From Sebastes aleutianus (Eukaryota; Chordata; Actinopteri; Perciformes; Sebastidae): 64,000 nt of DNA. The position numbers and the translations under genes are program-made. The first letter of the stretch is position 1; each line of letters opens with the position of its first letter. A model generated the notes under the pieces. That model did no database searches and had not been told where the DNA came from. It saw only the letters and a list, made by a program, of their open reading frames with translations. The DNA lies in contig CAKAKS010000072.1 of assembly GCA_916700875.1 (NCBI GenBank), positions 34,573,072 through 34,637,071 of the forward strand. Reading direction: 5' to 3'. Of the stretch, positions 11,401 to 23,600 are shown in pieces.

Positions 11401-14229
11401 TCCGCCCCACCTCTCACCCTGCCTCCCCCTCATAGCCCGTCCACCCAGGCCCTCTCCCCTCCAGCTCTCTCTCCCTGTCCATCCCTCCCTCCTAGCCAGC
11501 CCCCCGCCGGTCACATCCAGGCTTCATCTGAGCTGTTACGTACAGACGATCAGTCCCAGAGGGTGGGACCTCCTAACCGCCCTGTTGTCTCCAGCATCCC
11601 GTCACAGGGGTCAGATGATCAGGTGGAGACAGCGGAGGAACACATGATGAGATGCACACACACACTGAAGGTACTCATACAATTATGAATTAATGTTTGG
11701 CTTTTGCAACGGCTGCCACGTGCACTTTTGAATCAAAGTCATTAACAGAATGCTACAGGAATGAGTCTTAAAATCTGGAAATGTGTGTGTATCTGCAGCA
11801 ACTATAGAGTGAATTACTGTGTGTTTGTGTGTCTTTGTGTTCAGGCCCCAGCAGGAGGCTGTCTGGTGGATGCGTGCTGTCTGCTCGGATCCTCGGGTGG
11901 TTTGTGTGTCGCAGCAGCTGGAAAGTGGGCGGTGTGTCTCTGGGGACAGACTTCAGCTTCTGACTGGAGCTTAACACACACCTGGGCCTTCAATGAGGTG
12001 AGTGTGTGGACGTGTATGACGTGCAAATGAACGCCTGCATATCAGAGTTATTGATTAATCGTTATTCAAGGACAAACGGCATACATTCGCTAGTTCCAGG
12101 GACCCCAGTTGGTAGGATGAGGAGTAATTACCCTAAAATAGGACAAAAGTCGACTGTTGACAGACTCAACATTTATTGTTTCAAAGACCGAATATGACAC
12201 TTTCTAATGTGACACGCTTTAATTTTGTCAAACGTACAACAATTATTCATTTATATGATTAATTCCTGTTTGTTTACAGCCAGTGATCAATATGTTTCCT
12301 GTCCCGGATGCCGCTGGCCTGATGTGTGTGACTCTGGGTCAGTTAGAAATCAGAGAAGTGAGGTGAATACAACACACTCGACTGACCCTCTGACATGTAT
12401 TTTAACATTTTTGGCCAATTGTCTGTACAATAATTAAGCCTAGTGTTAAACTAAGGATATTTTTAATAGACATCTCTAAATTAGTTTATCAGTTATGCCT
12501 GAGGAAACCAGCTGTTGAAGTTTTTTCAGAGCTTCTTAAACTGAACTGTGTGTCTGTTGTCTGTGGTCAGGATGCTGTTGTGCTCCAGCCTCTCACAAGT
12601 GCTTCTCTGTGGGGGCGTTGTCCAGACTGTCGTGGGCGTGTCCAAGTCCAGAGTGGTTACCTCCTCCCACTCAGCCTCTGGTTCCACCCTACAGGTGTTC
12701 ACGCCGTCAGACAGCGGCAGGTAACACAGAGTTGGCGTTGTATTTATTCTCTCTCAGTTATTTCCTCGTTGCACAGACGTCTCAGTGTCTCATGTCTCTC
12801 TCTCTCTCTCAGCACATGGAGCTCTCAGCCTCTCGTGTCTCCTGGTGTTTGTGTCGGAGCCCTCGCTCCAGTGGACGGACTTTCAGACGCTCTGATCGGC
12901 TCAGATGAGGGCGGACGCCTCTTCGTCTGGTAAGATTGTGACGGAGAAGTCATCGCCCTGCTAATGGTTATCTAGCAGCAAAAGGTCCTTAAAGTATTAT
13001 ACATAGACTGTATATATAGATGGACGAAGTGTCTCCACTTCCTCCCATTGTGCAAAAGTGAAGCTAAAATATCGTGGATACAGGAACGGCCAGTTTGAGA
13101 TTTTGACGTCATTTGGAGCCAGAGTCTGCGCGGTAGTGATCGGTGGTTGGATAACAGCATGTTAGTCTGGATTAGTTGAGAACGGGGCCCGGATCCTTTA
13201 ACTGACCTTGAAGCACAAACACTTTAAATGTTGAATATATCAACATAACCACTGCATGTTTCCTCTTTGAGAGAAATAATAATGATTTTAGATATTTTTA
13301 GAATAACATCCAGATTTGGCTCTCACTTGAACTGCTGCTGTTTACAGTTGAATTGTATTTTCTGTTTTACAGGAATTTAAAGACCGGACAGCTGCTGCAG
13401 AGAATCGTCCTCGGAGATGGTTTATCCCACATGGCCTGTCTCAGAGGATACTCCTACTGTGTAAGTCTACTTGCTTGTTGTCGTAAAATCACCTGTACCA
13501 CCTTAACTGCCTCACTCTTCAGATGATTTTACTCCTGTGTTTTTGTGTGTGTATGTTGGTGCACAGGGAGTGTTATTTGTCCTGCTGCAGCATCAGTTGC
13601 TCAGCTCCCTGGAGGAAGAAGCCAAAGAGAAGGAAGAGGAGGAGAAGAAGAAGACCGCCCTGTTCTCCTTGGTCGCCGTTAACCCTCTGAGTGGAAAATC
13701 TGTTGTGGCTACTCGGCTGTATCCGCCCAAAGCCTGGTCTGGCAGGTGAGAAGAGGCCTGATGTATTTATGTCTTTGCATATAGAGAGGCGAAGTCCTGC
13801 CCCCCAATCAAAATAGAAAAAGAAGATTGTCCCTCGGCGTTGACTACCGTACACATTTTTTCCGAAATAAGGTCCCACGGTGGTCCACCGGAAAGGGGAG
13901 GGACTTTGTCTCTCTCTATAGGCTACACTCGTGTAACTATCTGCCTCTGTGTGTTCTGCAGGCTGTGTGAAGCCGACGTTACCCGCTCCAGCGTGGTGGG
14001 CCTGAGCCAGAGCGGCTGCGTGTGTGTGTGGGAGCTCGGGCGCCGGGCGGCCTCCAGGACGGTGTGGGCTCCTGAGAGCGACGGCTGGCAGCTGGCTCGA
14101 TGGGGGGAAGGAGGTACGCTGGTGACCGGACATCACAACGGAGACGTTACTTTACACTGTTACAGTACGAGTCCGACCTCTCTCTGCCACACTGACATTA
14201 CTGACTCTCGGATTACTTTTATCAAATAA
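5490..14229 (+). CDS. palb2: partner and localizer of BRCA2 (PALB2)
   Basis: Nuclear scaffold joining BRCA1 and BRCA2-RAD51 in homologous recombination. Coding exons: 5490-5506, 5764-5854, 6461-6520, 6634-6814, 7160-8650, 10223-11670, 11845-11997, 12280-12362, 12571-12720, 12813-12929, 13373-13460, 13567-13745, 13962-14229. They sum to 4326 bases, 1441 aa; human is 1186, the extra length lying in the disordered middle. Residues 37-70 form the N-terminal coiled coil (LRRKLALLQREYLRTAERLQ) that binds BRCA1; its 60-bp exon equals human exon 2. Residues from about 367 (EGLLFPAEYYVRTTRRM) match the chromatin-association motif. LPDDQFASLKL near 655-670 matches human LPDEDFGPLKL. Residues 1097-1441 form the C-terminal WD40 propeller that binds BRCA2. 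Arg/Gly runs lie at about 400-410 and 488-505. I see no KEAP1-binding ETGE. Introns hold several MITEs. Confidence 0.95.
5895..6406. mobile_element. TTAA-flanked MITE family A, copy 1 (palb2 intron 2)
   Basis: Flanked by TTAA on both sides (5891-5894, 6407-6410). The left end AGGTGCCATATCATG and right end ATAATATGGGACCT form terminal inverted repeats. Near-identical full-length copies lie at 51805-52303 and 55154-55657. No coding capacity. TTAA duplication with AGG termini is typical of Kolobok-type elements. Confidence 0.8.
8651..10222 (+). other. palb2 intron 5, repeat-filled
   Basis: The largest palb2 intron, between the two big disordered-region exons. It carries fish repeat fragments (about 9070-9125), the hAT MITE listed separately, and a CTA/CATA microsatellite near 9990-10022. 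No additional exon was recognised. Confidence 0.7.
9134..9497. mobile_element. hAT MITE with perfect 8-bp target duplication
   Basis: Begins TAGGGCTGCACGATAT and ends with the imperfect inverse ATTGTTCAGCCCTA. The 8 bases before it (9126-9133, CTTCACAG) are repeated exactly after it (9498-9505). The GGGCTGCACGATAT terminus is common to a fish hAT family. It has no transposase. Confidence 0.88.
12985..13140. repeat. MITE fragment, ATAGACTGTATATA family (palb2 intron 10)
   Basis: Starts ACATAGACTGTATATATAGATGG and contains AAAAGTGAAGC, as does the fuller copy at 21903-22136. A third relative sits at 63836-63990. Confidence 0.6.
13790..13920. mobile_element. short TATAGAGAG MITE (palb2 intron 12)
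   Basis: A 131-bp element with inverted ends TATAGAGAGG... and ...TCTCTCTATA. Its interior matches the arms of the larger element at 18240-18921 (for example CCGAAATAAGGTCCCA). It occupies most of a 216-bp intron. Confidence 0.7.
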
Positions 14230-14230
14230 A
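14225..14230 (+). terminator. poly(A) hexamer overlapping the palb2 stop codon
   Basis: AATAAA overlaps the TAA stop (14227-14229). If it is used, the 3' UTR would be only about 15-30 bases. An ATTAAA near 14601 is an alternative. Confidence 0.35.
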
Positions 14231-15157
14231 AACTATCACTATATGAATGTTTACATGAAGATTTTAACCTTTTAAAATACTTCAATGTCACATTTGGTTC
14301 TGTGGTTTTCCCTTAAAGACATTTCAGCAGACAAAAAATTTAACTTTCATGGCCACCGTACTACTGAGATGAAGACATTATATACTGTAAACTTTCTACA
14401 CTAATGTTAGAGTATCACACACTGGACTTCTATGTGTGAGAATGTTTACTTGATGGTGGATTTTCACTTTTTAGACCACCAAAAACAACTTTGTGTTTTA
14501 TTACTGCTGCTGTTTTGACCGTTCCTTACTGTGGTTACATGAATACTTTGTTCTATTTCTTATATTTAAAGAAAAAGAAGTGTTGTTTTTTATCATTTAC
14601 ATTAAATATTTGTGAATTCTGTTATACTTTTTGTCTACTTTTATATTGCTAAGGTGGACCAAAACCATCTTAGCTGCACTGTATTTACAGTTAGGAAATG
14701 CTTTTCTTAGTGTAAAGGTACTCTACTTTAGTTGCATTCTTGCATTGTGGATGTGAAGAATTAACTATGTGATGGAAAAGTGAACTCAGAATTGAGAAAT
14801 GTACGTTACTAATTGTCAAATACTGTAAATCAAGCTGTAATGGATATTTGTGTCCACCAGGAGGCGCCAAAAGATTGTGATTTACTCTACATCGCTGAGA
14901 GATTTGGCACATTAACTGTTTTCTTCCAGTTGATTATTAAAAAGACAGCTTGGCAGTGCAGATTAATCCTGGCACTTGGAATATAATCACTTTATAGCAA
15001 ACAATCATCTACTACTAAAACATGAGAAATCTGAGGTTCGTTGAGTTTTTGCGTAAAACAGGGGACGTATGAAAGAAAGATGATGTCGTCTCAAACATAA
15101 AAAGCCTTTTTTCTGAATGAAAATACTTTCAAGGATCTTAGTTTAACTACTTATTTA
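14231..15157. other. palb2 3' flank, no gene recognised
   Basis: AT-rich, with only short frames. It probably includes the palb2 3' UTR if the ATTAAA near 14601 is used. Confidence 0.6.
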
Positions 15158-15251
15158 AAGGGCCAGTTCCTCCAAATTATATTATTTCGCCATGCAGATA
15201 GATTTTCTTGCCCAGATTTCAACACTACCTGTACGATCACATCAGTGGAGG

Positions 15252-15582
15252 TGTTACGGCTGTATGTGTTTTCTGTGCTGCTGTCCCTTTTCCCTCTCTA
15301 GTAGCTCTGCCTAGGTGTGCTGCACTGCTCAACGAGGTGCCCAGGTGTGCTGCATTTGCTCAGGGAAGGAAGTGCTTAAAAGCTCCTGTGCCAGCAGCAG
15401 AAGAGAGAGGCTTCTGGTGTGGGGACTGCTGGTTCTGCTGCCTCTCAGTTTATGACTTGATATGTCTTTGTTAATAAATCCTATGGATTTTGAGAGTCTT
15501 AAAGGTGTCTTTTGTGGTTGGTTTGGGTCAGTGTTTAAGTGTTGTTCGCCCCAATAGGGCTGCCCAAGGGTGGGGCGTAACA
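15252..15582 (+). mobile_element. solo LTR of a retrotransposon
   Basis: Starts TGTTACGG and ends GGGCGTAACA, the TG...CA borders of an LTR. The 5 bases before it (GGAGG, 15247-15251) recur directly after it (15583-15587), a perfect target duplication. An internal AATAAA (15473-15478) fits an LTR poly(A) signal. No internal gag-pol region or second LTR lies nearby, so this is the product of LTR-LTR recombination. It sits inside sequence that starts at 15158 with TTAAAGGGCCAG, itself possibly a TTAA-type element. Confidence 0.85.
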
Positions 15583-15615
15583 GGAGGTAATACGTGTACA
15601 AATTATTATTATTAT

Positions 15616-16793
15616 AGAACTATATTCACTAGCATTCACTGGTTTTCCCAGCTGTTATGGAACTGCAAATGTTCAAATTTATTTGAAAACTTTAAAGGGA
15701 AAATTTGCCACCTTTTATGTGGCTGTCTAATCAGTGTTGATGATAAATGTAGTTGATTGAAGCACTAAATTCCACAGTGCATGCTATGTTGACGGAGAAA
15801 GATGAGATCGCAGCTGCAAAAATCTGTTGTTCTTCCTGCATCCAGCGCCGTCATTTCATGCGACAGTGACGTAGTTTTCTAGGATTTCTAGTCTCTGCCT
15901 CTGGGTAGCCAGGGGGCGCATTCGCTTTAGATGCAGCCAAAAACAGAACTTCCTTGTTCTCTTCGCTTGTATTGCAAATTACTTTTCAAACCGCAAAAAT
16001 GGCATCCCATAATATGAGTGCGGAGGATGTTACGGATACATTTTTACAGCGCTTTGGCTGACTCAGAAATTTCAGAGTATACAACTGGAGAAATGCAGCG
16101 GAGAGAGGCCGAGGCTGCAGCTGGGTAGTGGCTAGAAGAGAGCCAGCAAACTGGGGAAACTCTCACAAGATTAATGATAGGTCGTTGGGCAGCGAGTCTC
16201 ACAAGGGTTTTTGCAATTTTTTGCAGACCTCAGATCAGATTTCGCAATTTCCGGGCTCCCTGCACGTCCCTGCTGCTGTATTAGCTGTGCAAGAGGACAT
16301 GGCCGGCGGGGACCCTAGGCGTCAGCAAGAATGTCATGCATCATTCAACGTGTCATATCATTGGGATACAACACCTACGCTGTAAAATCTGGTCTCCACT
16401 CACCAAAATTGAGTCAATAGCAACACACAACCGCAGCTCCAGTTACACTGCGCTTGTGTGATACTACATAGTTCAAGACCGTGTCCCAGCCTCTTTCAAT
16501 AAGCCTTGGGGCGTCAGAAGCTGGCACGCAAAGCATCCCGGTACACGTAGTCACTGCCGGCACGGCTCCGTGCGCAGGAGAACTCCGCTTTCTCGGTCAG
16601 TATAGCACGGACTGAGCGATTTATTGCTTCAATCGACTACATTTACCATCAACATTGATTGGGCATCCACATAAAAAGGTGGTGAATTTTTCCTTTAAAA
16701 TGGAAACACTGAACATCTGCAGTTCCATAACAGCTGGGCAAACCAGTGAAAGCTTCAATAAAACTATCAAGGTGGTATATTTTACCTTTAAAT
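15616..16793. mobile_element. foldback-type transposon with ~150-bp arms
   Basis: Sequence at about 15625-15765 (containing CCCAGCTGTTATGGAACTGC and AATGTAGTTGATTGAAGC) returns inverted at about 16622-16770. The right end reads, on the minus strand, TTAAAGGTAAAATATACC, an AGG terminus next to TTAA. The left terminus is degraded. An interior block (about 16340-16480) also occurs inside another element at about 36380-36482. No transposase frame. Confidence 0.75.
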
Positions 16794-16948
16794 GACTTTT
16801 TTGGTTAAGCACCGTTTCCTCAGTCAAGAACCAACTTTCAGTCTCAAATATAGGTCTTGTTTGTGTGTGCAGCAAACGCAAATATCTTATGAGCAGCAAA
16901 CGTGACTTAAACATTGAACCACAGTTATTTATCAAGTTCAAGAGAAGC

Positions 16949-16954
16949 TTTATT
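16949..16954 (-). terminator. poly(A) signal of plk1
   Basis: TTTATT on the given strand reads AATAAA on the minus strand. It lies 666 bases past the plk1 stop and would define the 3' UTR (about 16930-17619). No coding sequence is seen in that stretch. Confidence 0.6.
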
Positions 16955-17619
16955 TAAACTTGTGTAAAATTAAACCATCTTTACAATGTATGCATATTCA
17001 GCATTATGTACAGGAAAGACATCTAAAATACATGTAAAAGGAGTAAACTAGAGGAAGAATGTGCATGATGAAGACGTATTAACATGGTCCATTTCTCTCC
17101 CGACAACATAGATATGAACAGACAAAACTAGAGAAGCAGACCAGAGAGGCTTTTTCCATGAAGTCTTAATGCACAGCACACGGCTTTAGGTATCAAAACA
17201 CGACTGACACATGAACAAATGCAAGACAGAAATCTGGGGATTTGAACACTTATCCATCATTTCCTCCTAGTCTCATTTAAATGTACAGGGTTGACTTGTC
17301 TGCAGCCATCTTAGGTTACTTCAGCAGGAACGTGTTTGTCAAGATTAAGCTTCAACAAGGAAGTTAAGATAAGAATTCATGTCAACAGCAGGAAAATAAG
17401 GATAAAAATCAGTGCCTGAGAGACTGACATCGATGTACAAGGAGATTAATTTTCATGGTACAGCCTCAAAGATGACAAACATCATTACACTGAGATCCCT
17501 CCATAAAACACAGGAGAATTAAAGGGTCTGTTCCGTCGTCCGAGCGGCTGGCAGACAGCAAGAAGTGGCTGGTGATTTAAAGACAGAGACAGTGATTGAA
17601 GGCTGTGGTGTACAGCGGT

Positions 17620-20600
17620 CTAATGTGCGGCGGGTGAAGGCTTGCTGTCCAGCAGTTTCTCCACCATGAGCTTGGCGTAGCGAATGCGACTGGCCAGCTC
17701 CTTGGTGCAGCCAAACTCCTCCAGCAGAGTAAGCTTGTACGTGCGGAACTCCCGCTTCTCGTCGATGTAGGTCACCGCGCCCATCAGCGGACACAGGATC
17801 AGCTTGGTGTGGTCCTGGCGGAGAGGGGGTTAATGGAAACACAAGGGTCAGCATTTGTGGGGAAAAACTGAAATTGTATTCAACGGTTAATGCCGACCTT
17901 ACACCAGACCACTTTTCAAGCGATTTCACTGTCGCAGACATATTTCCAAAGTCGCAATAAAAATCACAAGAGTTTTGCTAGAGTCGCAGCGCTCTCCCGT
18001 CATCTCGATTGTTTAGTGTAAGGTGGTCATAAAAGTCAGTCCAAGCTGTCTTAAGTCGGATTTTCTTACGTCTCGCCCTTCTCCCGATAAAAAACAAGTT
18101 TGGCATCATTGTAAGTTCAATGACGCGAACATTGTCAACAACCAATAGGTGCGCTCTCTCCAGCACCAAACAGGGTAGAAAGTAAACATGGAAAAACTGG
18201 TGGAGTGAACAAAAGTGACGTGTCCTCCCATTTGTACCATGATAGAGGCGGAGTCCCGCCCCTTTCGGAAATTATGTACGGTAGTCAACGGCAAAAGACA
18301 AATATTTTTTTGGTCCCGTTTGAATTACGACATGAATCACACATATGATGTTTGTCAATTTAAAAGATAATTTTGCAAGTCAAAAAAGTCTCAGTTTGTC
18401 GTGGGATCATTTAGTTTTGTGTGGAACCGCTCAGTGAACTACATCTCTCGTCTCACACCAACACTAGCTAGCTAGCTAATTTAGCTATGAACACGCACAG
18501 ATGTAACATTATCTTCCCTGATGTGTTTTATCCAGCGACTCCTGATCTTTTTATTAGCCGGGAAGAGAAAGAACAAGCAAAACCCGTTGCTGGTGTGAGA
18601 ACATCCCAGTACGAAACACACAATAGTCGTAGCTACAGAGAGAGAGATGTCCCTTACACGACTTTTGGGTGTGTCGTCTTTCTAATTACGTATTTTTACA
18701 GTCTTATACTTCAACAGTTTCACAACAAACTGCGACTCTCTTGACTTGCAAAATGATCTTTTAAATTGACAAACATCATATGTGTGATTCATGGCACAAT
18801 TCAAACAGGATAAAAAAAAAAAAAAAATGTGTCTTTCGCTGTTGACTACTGTTCATATTTTTTCTGAAATAAGGTCCCATGGCGGGCCACCGGAAGGGGC
18901 GGGACTTCACCTCTCTATAGAGTGGAGAAGGATAGAAACGGCAGCTCTCGAAATCCCCGGTGAGTAAGCAATATGCTATAGCTAGCTTTAGTAAACTCAC
19001 TGTGGATTTTAAGGGCTGCAGCAATTTCAGTCCACTTGTTTCAACAGTTTTTCTTCTGGTAAATTTCCACCAGGAGCAGGATGTGACATAATCACAAAAG
19101 GAATCTAGTTGTAGTCTTGTAAATAGCAGTCTGACTAAAAGCTCTTCAGATGTGAGTGGGTGTCGTCTCCTAGTGTATGGTAGGCATTATGCTATTCAAA
19201 AAAAGACACTGGTGGGTGAAGACGTGGTCTAACGTGTCTAACCTGGAAGAAGTTGATCTGAACGGTGCCGTTGGTGAGGTGCAGGACGATGGCGCTCTTG
19301 GTTCGGAACCAAAGGGAGAGGTAAGGCAGCCTCGCCAGCTCGTCTCCGTCCCGCCGAGCCATGTTGGCGCCGGCCTTCAGCAGGTGTTCACTCATGTAGT
19401 TGCGGAAATATTTCAGCAACGTTATCTAGAAGGGGAAAGAGGACAAGTACGTAAGAATCCACACCGTGATACGGATCAAATTAAGTGTGATGAAAACGTA
19501 AGTGGACAGATTGAGGGAATGGAAGCAATCATTCCTACAAATTATTTTTAATTAAATTATTTTTTAATTGGCTGGAGAAGAAAGCGTAGAGTTGACTACT
19601 GACCTTCTTGTTGAGAGCGCTAGGGAAAGAGCGCACGTTGAGGTAGGATTCAGCTGCCGTCTTGTCGATGTACTGCAGACTGTCTCCGTCAGCGTACATG
19701 ATCATCCGTGTGTAATCGTTGAAGAGGACGCCCACGCTGTTGTCACACAGCTGGTAGCCTGTAATACACATTGGATGAGGATACCTTAAATTAATTTGAA
19801 ATTTTGATATACTGTAGTTTTACTGTTGTTAAACGTGGCCCCCCTATTTTCAATTCATCAAGACTGTTCTCCGTTTGTTGATTATTTGCTCTCCGTGGAG
19901 GCATGCAAGAATTCAAGGGGAACACGGGGTGAGTAATCTATATACAAATGGTCATTTTGTGGGTGAAGTATTCCTTTAATGTTATCAGTTATCAAAATGT
20001 CTGCTGGGAAAAAAAAGGTCTATTGGATGAGTTTGATTTGCAACATCTGATGCATCCAGATCAAACTACGAGGCCTCAGAACAGATGTGAAGGACAAAGC
20101 ATTTTTTGTAACTGTTACCTACATACACCTAAACTGTACAATAAAATTATCCTTGCCAAATTAGTGTTGGTTTATTGAGAACCGAAATAATTAAAGAAAA
20201 AAAATGATTCTTGTTCAATATGACTTGATGGATGACAAAAAGGTTTCAGAGAAGTGTCCGCCTAGCTGGCAGATGGATGTGAAATCACAGTGTAATGCTT
20301 ACCTAGTCCATATTTGTCAGAATAGTCTACCCATTTGCTGATCCAGAAGATGGGAACACATGCAGGATCCTCTGCCTCTTCTGGAAACACAAAACAGAAC
20401 AAAATGTTCAATGTAGATACGAGCACAAAGATTATCCTCGAAAATGTGCAACATTGAAACTAAAAGGATTCATCTGCTCTCACCTTGGCAGACGACGGCC
20501 TTCTCAGAGGGCTTGGCGGCAATGATGCTGTTGAGCTGCTGCAGCATGTCTTTCAGGTGGTTCTCTGCGGGCTCAGGATCCCTAAAATACACAAGTCACA

Positions 20601-23600
20601 ACGGTTATAGACATAAAATGATGACTCTGGAAAAATGATGTGACACAAAAAGCAATTTTGCATTGTCACACGTTGGCTTTTTGCTCATTTTAAATTCTAA
20701 GCCAGGCTTATTCAATTTGCGGCCCCTGGGCCAAATCCGATTGAACGAGTATACGAGTATTAACAAAATTTTGAACAGATAAAAAAAAATGTGTGATTAA
20801 TTTGCGATTAAATATTTCAATCGATTGACAGCCCTAGTTTTTATTTAAATAACCTGCTAACATTCTAAGTTTATGGGTGTTTACATTGATTATTAGAAGA
20901 TCGTCATTTTATTAGTAGCCCATTCATTAGTTATGTCTTGCTAAGCACAGAAATACTAATTTTGTTCAAATGTTTAAACTTAAAAAGGCTGTTTAAGCAG
21001 AAGGATTTTAGGAGGGTAAAACTGAAAAAAAAAAAAGATGTTAAATGCTACACTGTGTTTATTAAAACAGCAACACACTAAGATTAAAAAGGTGTATGTT
21101 TTCACATACATGTCCAGCCCCTAACCGTTTCTCAAATCTGGCCCTTCTAAAAAAAGTAACTGAATCGGCCTGCTGTAGACACTTCCATCTCGAACGTCTC
21201 TCACCTTTGCAATGGCTCATCCTTCCCGTCCACCTTCTCTGTCCCCGCTGGAAAGAGAAAACCAAGTCATTAACACTATATCCTGTGCATTCAAAAAAAG
21301 CCCAAATAATTTTAAGACGTAAAGCTTCTTTGGTAATTTGTAGTCAGGCGATTACTGGGACCGTTACCTTTGTTGTTAATAGCAGTAAGCGGGCGTCTCT
21401 GGCTGGGATCCGTAGCGGTGGAGGGGGCGACGGAGAACCGCGGGGGCACGGTGAGGCAAGTAGTGGGCAGACGTACGGGGATGTAGCCGGATGTGAAGTA
21501 CTCCTCCACTTGCAGCTCGGCGATGGTGGGCCTTTGGGCGGGATCAGCGTGCAGCATCCGCTTGATGAGAGAGGTCGCCAGCGGGTTGATGTGCTGCAGA
21601 GAGAGTCGTAGATTCAGGTTAGGAAATGAGATAAACAACACAGATACACATTGGGTGCTACATTAGTCCAGCCTACCCAGGGGATGGTGTAGCTGTTCTT
21701 CTTGATGCGGTTGTAGGTCTCCTTCAGGCAGGAAGTCTCAAATGGAGGTTTACCCACCAACAAAGTGTACCTGAGAGGAAACAGACAGTGAGGAGGTTCA
21801 GCTGACTGAATCATGTGAATAGTGCAGTTTTTTCATGTACATCAAAAATAGTGTAAAACTGTAAAAATGGTCAAGTGTCTCCCAGGTGTGTGCTTGTGGG
21901 TTCAGATCATAGACTGTATATAAAGATGGATGACATGACAGCTCCCCAAAAGTGAAGCCAAAACATCTGGATCGCCCCCTGGTGGCCGGCTGCAGTATAG
22001 GTCATAAATCCTGCCCCCGAATGACGTAAAAATCTCAAGATGGCAGCTGCCGTAATCGGGATATTTTGGCTTCACTTCTGTACAGTGGGAGGAAAGTGGA
22101 GACTTGTTGTCCATTTTTATACACACAGTCAATGGTTCAGACTTACAATATGCACCCGAGCGACCAGACGTCCACTTCATAGCTGTGGCCTTTCTTACAA
22201 AGCACCTCAGGTGCAATGTAGTTGGGCGTTCCACACAGGGTCTTCTTCCTCTCGCCATCAAACTCGATCTTCGTGGCCAAACCAAAGTCGCCTGGAGAAG
22301 GAAGATAGACACGCTTTTGTAAAGCAGCAGACTAACAAAAGGTATTTGTCTTTGTGTAAACGCCCAGGTCACACGGGTTTTTAAATGTGGCATTTTCCCT
22401 TTGAAAGCGTGTTTCACCACCAGTCAATGGAAAGAAAAACACTCATCCAGGAAGTATGGCACATTTCTGTGGTGAAGAGCTGTGCTGTGCTGTGCCCTGT
22501 CCTTTACCACTGGACCAACAGGTTTGAATCTTGATAAATGTTATCTGTATGTGTAAACACCCCAGTCTCAGGTGTGATAAAGAGGATTGGAGCTACATCA
22601 GCGATCTAAAAAGAGGAAGTTACCTATCTTGACCTCCATGTCATCATTGAGGAAGATGTTGCCCAGTTTCAGGTCTCTGTGGATGACTCTGTTGTTGTGC
22701 AGATACTGGACCCCATTGAGCAGCTGGGTCATGTAGTAGCGGGCCTCTGGCTCCGTCACAGCCTTACGGCGCTTGTGGAGCTCCAACAGGGACTGAAGTA
22801 GAAAAAAGAAAATGTGTTAGATTCAAAGTGAAGAAAACTATAACGAAACATTTGAGACCAAGTGACTCATTTTCTTGCTGTAAGACTCGGAAAGGCCACT
22901 ATGGCAATAACGCAGCATTGAGAGGGCTGTAATGTGAAATTATTAAGATAAGATGAGATAAGATATTCCTTTATTAGTCCCGCAGTGGGGAGATCTGCAG
23001 TGTACAGCAGCAAAGGGGATAGTGCAGAAACAAGATGCATCAGCTAACACAGTAAAAAAAAGAGCTAAACAAAGTGTAACAAAATATGAACCATTTTAAT
23101 AGAAGTAAGTATAAAAATAGGAGCAGTAAATACAGTATTGACAATAAACAGACTATTGTGGAAAATGATATTGCACAGTGAGCATGAAATGAAATTCCAC
23201 CTGAAAAATATCAGGTTATTGTCAGTTTTTTCATTTTCCACTTGTGCAATTTTGTTAATACTCTGTTTATTGTCAATACTGATCCTATTTTTATACTTCC
23301 TTCAATTTAAATGGTTCATATTTTGTTACACTTTGTTTAGCTCTTTTGAAATGAAATTCCACCTGAAATATATCAGGTTATTGTCAGTCATTAGTGGATG
23401 GACTGGACAATGAATACAGTACAAATATTTGGGAGGTGACCATGGCAGCACAAAAGGGAAATAAGTCAGTAACAGTGAATTACTCTCTGTTCAAAACTCC
23501 CTTTGCTTTTCATGCAGTTTAAGCTGCTACCTCCACTGTGTCCACTTAAAGAGGACATGCATCTACCCAGTTACTCACTGACTCACCCTTCTCCTGCAGA

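Noticed and set aside
15208..15474. 88-aa Cys-rich frame
   Set aside because: Mostly translated LTR sequence.
21096..21611. 171-aa plus-strand frame opposite plk1 exons 5-6
   Set aside because: Antisense shadow of real plk1 exons plus intron.
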